NCBI GenBank assembly: GCA_964399195.1
Contig: CAYNPY010000132.1
Coordinates: forward strand, 1 to 7,973
From: CAINDZ01 sp964399195
GTDB lineage: Bacteria; Krumholzibacteriota; Krumholzibacteriia; LZORAL124-64-63
Length of the DNA: 7,973 nucleotides
Direction: 5' to 3'
Below are positions 5,307-7,973 of this stretch, one piece after another (the first letter of the stretch is position 1; every line of letters starts with the position of its first letter). Position numbers and translations under genes: made by a program. The notes beneath the pieces are model-generated. The model did no database searches. It was not told where the DNA came from and saw nothing but the letters and a program-made list of their open reading frames with translations.

Positions 5307-6532
5307 ACGTCCTGGAGGGGGTCAGCATCGCGCTCGAGAGCCTGCGCGGCCACAAGCTGCGCACGTTCCTGACGCTGCTGGGCAACATCGTCGGCACGAT
5401 GTCGGTCATCGCCGTGGTCTCGTTGATCTACGGCGCGGACCGCTACGTCTCGCAGGTCGTGCTGGACGAGGGCACCTCCGTGTTCACGCTCACGCGCGTG
5501 GACGGCATCCAGTTCCTGACCGACTTCGACGCCTTCCTCGAGTCCCTGAACAACCCCAACCTGACCCTGGCGGACCGGGACTGGCTGGCCGAGCGCATGA
5601 CGTTCGCCGACGTCGTCGGGGCCTATTCCGAAGCCAACGGCGACCTGCGCGCCGGCGGCGAGGTCTTCCGGAACACCCTGATCCGCGGCGTCACCGAGGA
5701 CTACTCGGTCCTCGAGGACATGCCGCTCCTGCTGGGCCGGCACCTGGCCGCCTCGGACATCATGACGGCCAACCAGGTCGCGGTGCTCGGCTTCGACGCC
5801 GCGCGGGACCTGTTCCCGCGCCACGCCGACCCGCTCGGGCGTCAGGTGAAGATCGGCGGCCGGCACTTCACGGTGATCGGCGTCGTCGAGGACCGCGGCA
5901 CCGTGATGGGCAACAACCGCAACAAGTTCGCCGTGGTGCCCATCACCGCCTGGTTCAAGCTCTTCGGCGCCTCGCGCTCGATCGACCTCAAGGTCCAGGC
6001 CGCCACGCTCGAGGGCCTGCAGGACGCCAAGGACGAGGCGACGTTCCTCATGCGCCAGCGCCACCGCCTGCGCCCGCTCGAACGGAACGACTTCGCCCTC
6101 AGCTCCAGCGACCAGATGCTGGCGATCTGGGGCGGCATCTCGAAGGCGATCTACGGCGCCCTGGTGCCGCTGGTGGGCATCAGCCTGGTCGTCGGCGGCA
6201 TCGTGCTGATGAACATCATGCTGGTCTCGGTCACCGAGCGGACGCGCGAGGTCGGCGTGCGCAAGGCCCTCGGCGCCCGGCGCGTGGCGATCATGTGGCA
6301 GTTCCTGGTCGAGGCGGTCACGCTCTCGGTGATGGGCGGGATCGCGGGAATCGTGATCGGCCTGCTGCTGGCCTGGGTCATCTCGCTGGCTTCACCGCTG
6401 CCGTTCGCGCTGGCCGGCTGGTCCATCCTGCTGGGCCTGGGCACCACGTTCCTGATCGGCGCCGGCTTCGGCACCTACCCGGCCTGGAAGGCGGCGGGCC
6501 TGGACCCGGTGGAGGCGCTGCGCCATGAATAG
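5303..6532 (+). CDS. MacB-like ABC transporter permease, first of a pair
   Basis: The 409-residue protein has the MacB architecture without its ATPase: helix 1 (about 20-43, TFLTLLGNIVGTMSVIAVVS), a large periplasmic domain (about 45-275), then three C-terminal helices (about 284-308, 332-362, 370-394) forming the FtsX domain. The hallmark is VGGIVLMNIMLVSVTERTRE (297-316), followed by VGVRKALGARR. The C-terminus is DPVEALRHE. No Walker A, signature or Walker B motif is present, so an ATPase must be supplied separately. Such permeases carry out mechanotransmission with a MacA-like adaptor, exporting macrolides, peptides or lipids from the periplasm, or moving lipoproteins. The start ATG 5303 overlaps the adaptor stop by 4 bases and has AGGGG 5 bases upstream, within the adaptor's glycine codons. 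The stop overlaps the next gene by 8 bases. It most likely forms a heterodimer with the following permease. Confidence 0.94.
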   Translation: MNVLEGVSIALESLRGHKLRTFLTLLGNIVGTMSVIAVVSLIYGADRYVSQVVLDEGTSVFTLTRVDGIQFLTDFDAFLESLNNPNLTLADRDWLAERMTFADVVGAYSEANGDLRAGGEVFRNTLIRGVTEDYSVLEDMPLLLGRHLAASDIMTANQVAVLGFDAARDLFPRHADPLGRQVKIGGRHFTVIGVVEDRGTVMGNNRNKFAVVPITAWFKLFGASRSIDLKVQAATLEGLQDAKDEATFLMRQRHRLRPLERNDFALSSSDQMLAIWGGISKAIYGALVPLVGISLVVGGIVLMNIMLVSVTERTREVGVRKALGARRVAIMWQFLVEAVTLSVMGGIAGIVIGLLLAWVISLASPLPFALAGWSILLGLGTTFLIGAGFGTYPAWKAAGLDPVEALRHE

Positions 6533-7763
6533 CGGCCGCCTCGACTACAAGGACGCCGTCCGGCAGGCGCTGCGCACGATCACCGGGCACCGCATGCGCT
6601 CGTCGCTGCTGATCCTGGGCGTGGCCATCGGCGTGACCACCCTGCTGGCGATCTACACCATCGTCAGCGGCCTGAGCGGCCGCATCCGCGACGACGTCGT
6701 CTCCTCGAGCCGGCCCTACCTGTACGTCAGCCGCGACAGCGGCGTCGGCGGCGGCGACCCGCGCGACAAGCTGCGGCGCCCGCAGCTGATGCCCGAGCTG
6801 ATCGCGCCGCTCGAAGCCACCGAGGGCGTCGGCCTGGTCGATTACCAGCTCTCGAACGGGCGCGGCATGGTGCTGGACTACGGCAAGGAGCGCACGAACT
6901 TCGTGCAGGGCTTCGGCTGCTCGCAGAACTTCCCGTTCCTGTTCTCGATCGGCGTCGAGGAGGGCCGCTTCTTCACGGCGGAGGAGGTCGCCTCCAGCGC
7001 GCGCGTGGTCGTGCTCGGTTACGGCCCGCGTGAGGACCTGTTCCCCGGCCGCGATCCGGTCGGGCGCACGCTGCAGATCTTCAACAAGCCCTATCTCATC
7101 GTCGGCACCATGGCCGCCAGGAAGCACATCGTCGGGTCCATGGGCGACAACTACGTCTGCACGCCGTGGAGCACCTTCGAGAAGGACGCGCTCTACACCG
7201 GCTTCGAGGACCGCAACGTGGCCCTGACCACGGCTGACGGCTTCACCTCGGAAGAGGTTCTCTCCAACGTGACCGGCACGCTGCGCCGCGAACGCCGCCT
7301 GCGCCCGGACGAGGCGAACGACTTCGACGTCATCTCGTCGGAGACCTACGGCGAGCTGATCGACAAGGTGACCGGCGGCGTGGCCCTGGTGCTGGTCGTG
7401 CTGTCGTCGATCGGCCTGCTGGTGGGCGGCATCGGCGTCATGAACATCATGCTGATCTCGGTGGCCGAGCGCACGCGCGAGATCGGCGTGCGCATGGCGC
7501 TCGGCTCGCGCCGCCGCGACGTGCTGCTGCAGGTCCTGCTGGAGTCCGGCACGCTGACCTTGCTCGGCGGCGTGGTCGGCATCGTGCTGGGGTACGTCCT
7601 GTCTTACGGCATGACGAAGATCCTGGCGTTCCCGTTCCGTGTCGACGTCCTGACCACCGTCATCGCGGTGGTCTTCTCGGCCGGCATCGGCGTGGTGTGC
7701 GGCATCTACCCGGCCAACCGCGCCGCCAAGCTAGACCCCGTGGAGGCCCTGAGGTCGGAATGA
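6525..7763 (+). CDS. MacB-like ABC transporter permease, second of a pair
   Basis: This 412-residue protein has the same layout: helix 1 (about 26-47, SSLLILGVAIGVTTLLAIYT), a periplasmic domain (about 50-282), and three C-terminal helices (about 283-313, 335-361, 374-394) with the FtsX hallmark GGIGVMNIMLISVAERTRE (301-319) and IGVRMALGSRR. It ends DPVEALRSE, like its neighbour. The FtsX domains of the two permeases are clearly related, but the periplasmic domains are more different (for example GGGDPRDKLRRP here), which fits a duplicated and specialised heterodimer. There is no ATPase motif. The start ATG 6525 lies within the end of the upstream gene (ATGAATAG, 8-base overlap); a GGAGG at 6511-6515, 9 bases before it, is encoded by the upstream DPVEAL motif. 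It is probably the last gene of the transporter block. Confidence 0.94.
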   Translation: MNSGRLDYKDAVRQALRTITGHRMRSSLLILGVAIGVTTLLAIYTIVSGLSGRIRDDVVSSSRPYLYVSRDSGVGGGDPRDKLRRPQLMPELIAPLEATEGVGLVDYQLSNGRGMVLDYGKERTNFVQGFGCSQNFPFLFSIGVEEGRFFTAEEVASSARVVVLGYGPREDLFPGRDPVGRTLQIFNKPYLIVGTMAARKHIVGSMGDNYVCTPWSTFEKDALYTGFEDRNVALTTADGFTSEEVLSNVTGTLRRERRLRPDEANDFDVISSETYGELIDKVTGGVALVLVVLSSIGLLVGGIGVMNIMLISVAERTREIGVRMALGSRRRDVLLQVLLESGTLTLLGGVVGIVLGYVLSYGMTKILAFPFRVDVLTTVIAVVFSAGIGVVCGIYPANRAAKLDPVEALRSE

Positions 7764-7782
7764 CCGCCGCCGCGCGGTGGTC
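7762..7782 (+). other. Hairpin beginning in the stop codon of the second permease
   Basis: GACCGCC (7762-7768) pairs with GGTGGTC (7776-7782), a 7-bp stem with one G-U pair and a 7-base loop. It starts in the TGA stop (7761-7763). No T-run follows, so it is not a classical terminator. It could still mark a transcript 3' end or slow transcription before the peptidase gene. Confidence 0.4.
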
Positions 7783-7807
7783 GCCACGATCTCGGCATCC
7801 CGCACCC

Positions 7808-7813
7808 AGGGAG
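7808..7813 (+). promoter_or_regulatory. Ribosome binding site of the secreted peptidase-like gene
   Basis: AGGGAG lies 7 bases before ATG 7821, within the 57-base gap after the second permease, and supports this start. No obvious promoter is visible in the gap, so the gene may be read from the upstream operon. Confidence 0.65.
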
Positions 7814-7820
7814 CATCGCC

Positions 7821-7973
7821 ATGCCTCGTTCCTCGGTCGCCGTCCTTCTTGCCGCGCTGGCCCTGATCCTGGTGCCGGCCACCTGCCCGGCGTCTGGCTC
7901 ACCCGACGGCGCGGTGCCGTACCAGCAGCCTCCCCAGGCCCTGGTCGACCTCATCGACGCGCCGCCCACCCCG
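7821..7973 (+). CDS. Secreted protein, probably S9-family (prolyl oligopeptidase-like) peptidase, N-terminal fragment
   Basis: Fifty-one codons are present and the frame is open at the window end. Residues 1-26 look like a Sec signal peptide: a positive N-terminus (MPRSS), a hydrophobic core (VAVLLAALALILVPA) and a likely cleavage after PASG or nearby. A cysteine at 21 is not in a convincing lipobox. The mature start continues YQQPPQALVDLIDAPPTP, a pattern (Y--PP--L-D-IDAPPTP) that I recognise from the beginning of secreted S9 peptidases, where it precedes the beta-propeller domain. The catalytic Ser-Asp-His region would lie well outside the window, so the function is inferred from this short stretch only. 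If correct, the enzyme would cleave short peptides outside the cytoplasm. Whether it is functionally tied to the upstream exporter is unknown. Confidence 0.6.
   Translation, partial: MPRSSVAVLLAALALILVPATCPASGSPDGAVPYQQPPQALVDLIDAPPTP

Noticed and set aside
5303..7763. A complete MacB with fused ATPase
   Set aside because: Both proteins begin at the first permease helix. There is no Walker A, ABC signature or Walker B in either, nor an ATPase frame between them.
7761..7786. Intrinsic terminator after the second permease
   Set aside because: A 7-bp hairpin is present but no T-run follows, so it is recorded only as a hairpin.
1..7973. CRISPR arrays, insertion sequences, attachment sites or phage genes, including integration at the tRNA 3' end
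   Set aside because: No repeat-spacer pattern, transposase or integrase is seen. The 3' flank of the tRNA holds a terminator and tilS, and I saw no second copy of the tRNA end.

Overview
This is a GC-rich, gene-dense chromosomal window from a Gram-negative-type bacterium. The evidence for that envelope is a periplasmic adaptor protein paired with MacB-type permeases. Taxonomy cannot be fixed from the sequence alone. The short (class I) ketol-acid reductoisomerase, the MacA/MacB-like genes and the start of an apparent S9 peptidase suggest a high-GC lineage such as an FCB-group, Acidobacteria-like or deltaproteobacterial organism, probably environmental. I see no insertion sequence, phage gene, CRISPR array or sign of recent transfer, so this looks like core chromosome.

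Minus-strand half (positions 1 to about 2071). Reading leftwards there is a strong sigma70-like promoter, an elongator-type tRNA with anticodon CAU, an intrinsic terminator, tilS (tRNA-Ile lysidine synthetase) and the beginning of ftsH (membrane AAA protease), which runs off the window. tilS and ftsH overlap by ATGA and are probably translationally coupled. The tRNA most likely reads Met codons. A CAU tRNA beside tilS is worth noting because TilS modifies the CAU-anticodon isoleucine tRNA.

Plus-strand half (2065 to 7973). A divergent promoter shares its -35 region with the tRNA promoter and appears to drive a leaderless ketol-acid reductoisomerase gene with diverged signature motifs but intact catalytic residues. 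Four genes follow that look like an export cassette: a YIP1-like five-pass membrane protein, a MacA/HlyD-type periplasmic adaptor, and two tandem FtsX/MacB-type ABC permeases. The last three overlap by 4 and 8 bases. No ABC ATPase and no outer-membrane channel gene lies in the window, so the transporter must borrow these from elsewhere or from beyond the window. After a 57-base gap a secreted protein starts, probably an S9-family (prolyl oligopeptidase-like) peptidase, cut off by the window end.

I do not see a clearly new biological system. The points most worth a second look are the back-to-back promoters with a leaderless reading frame, the diverged reductoisomerase, the ATPase-less permease cassette and the tRNA(CAU)-tilS adjacency.
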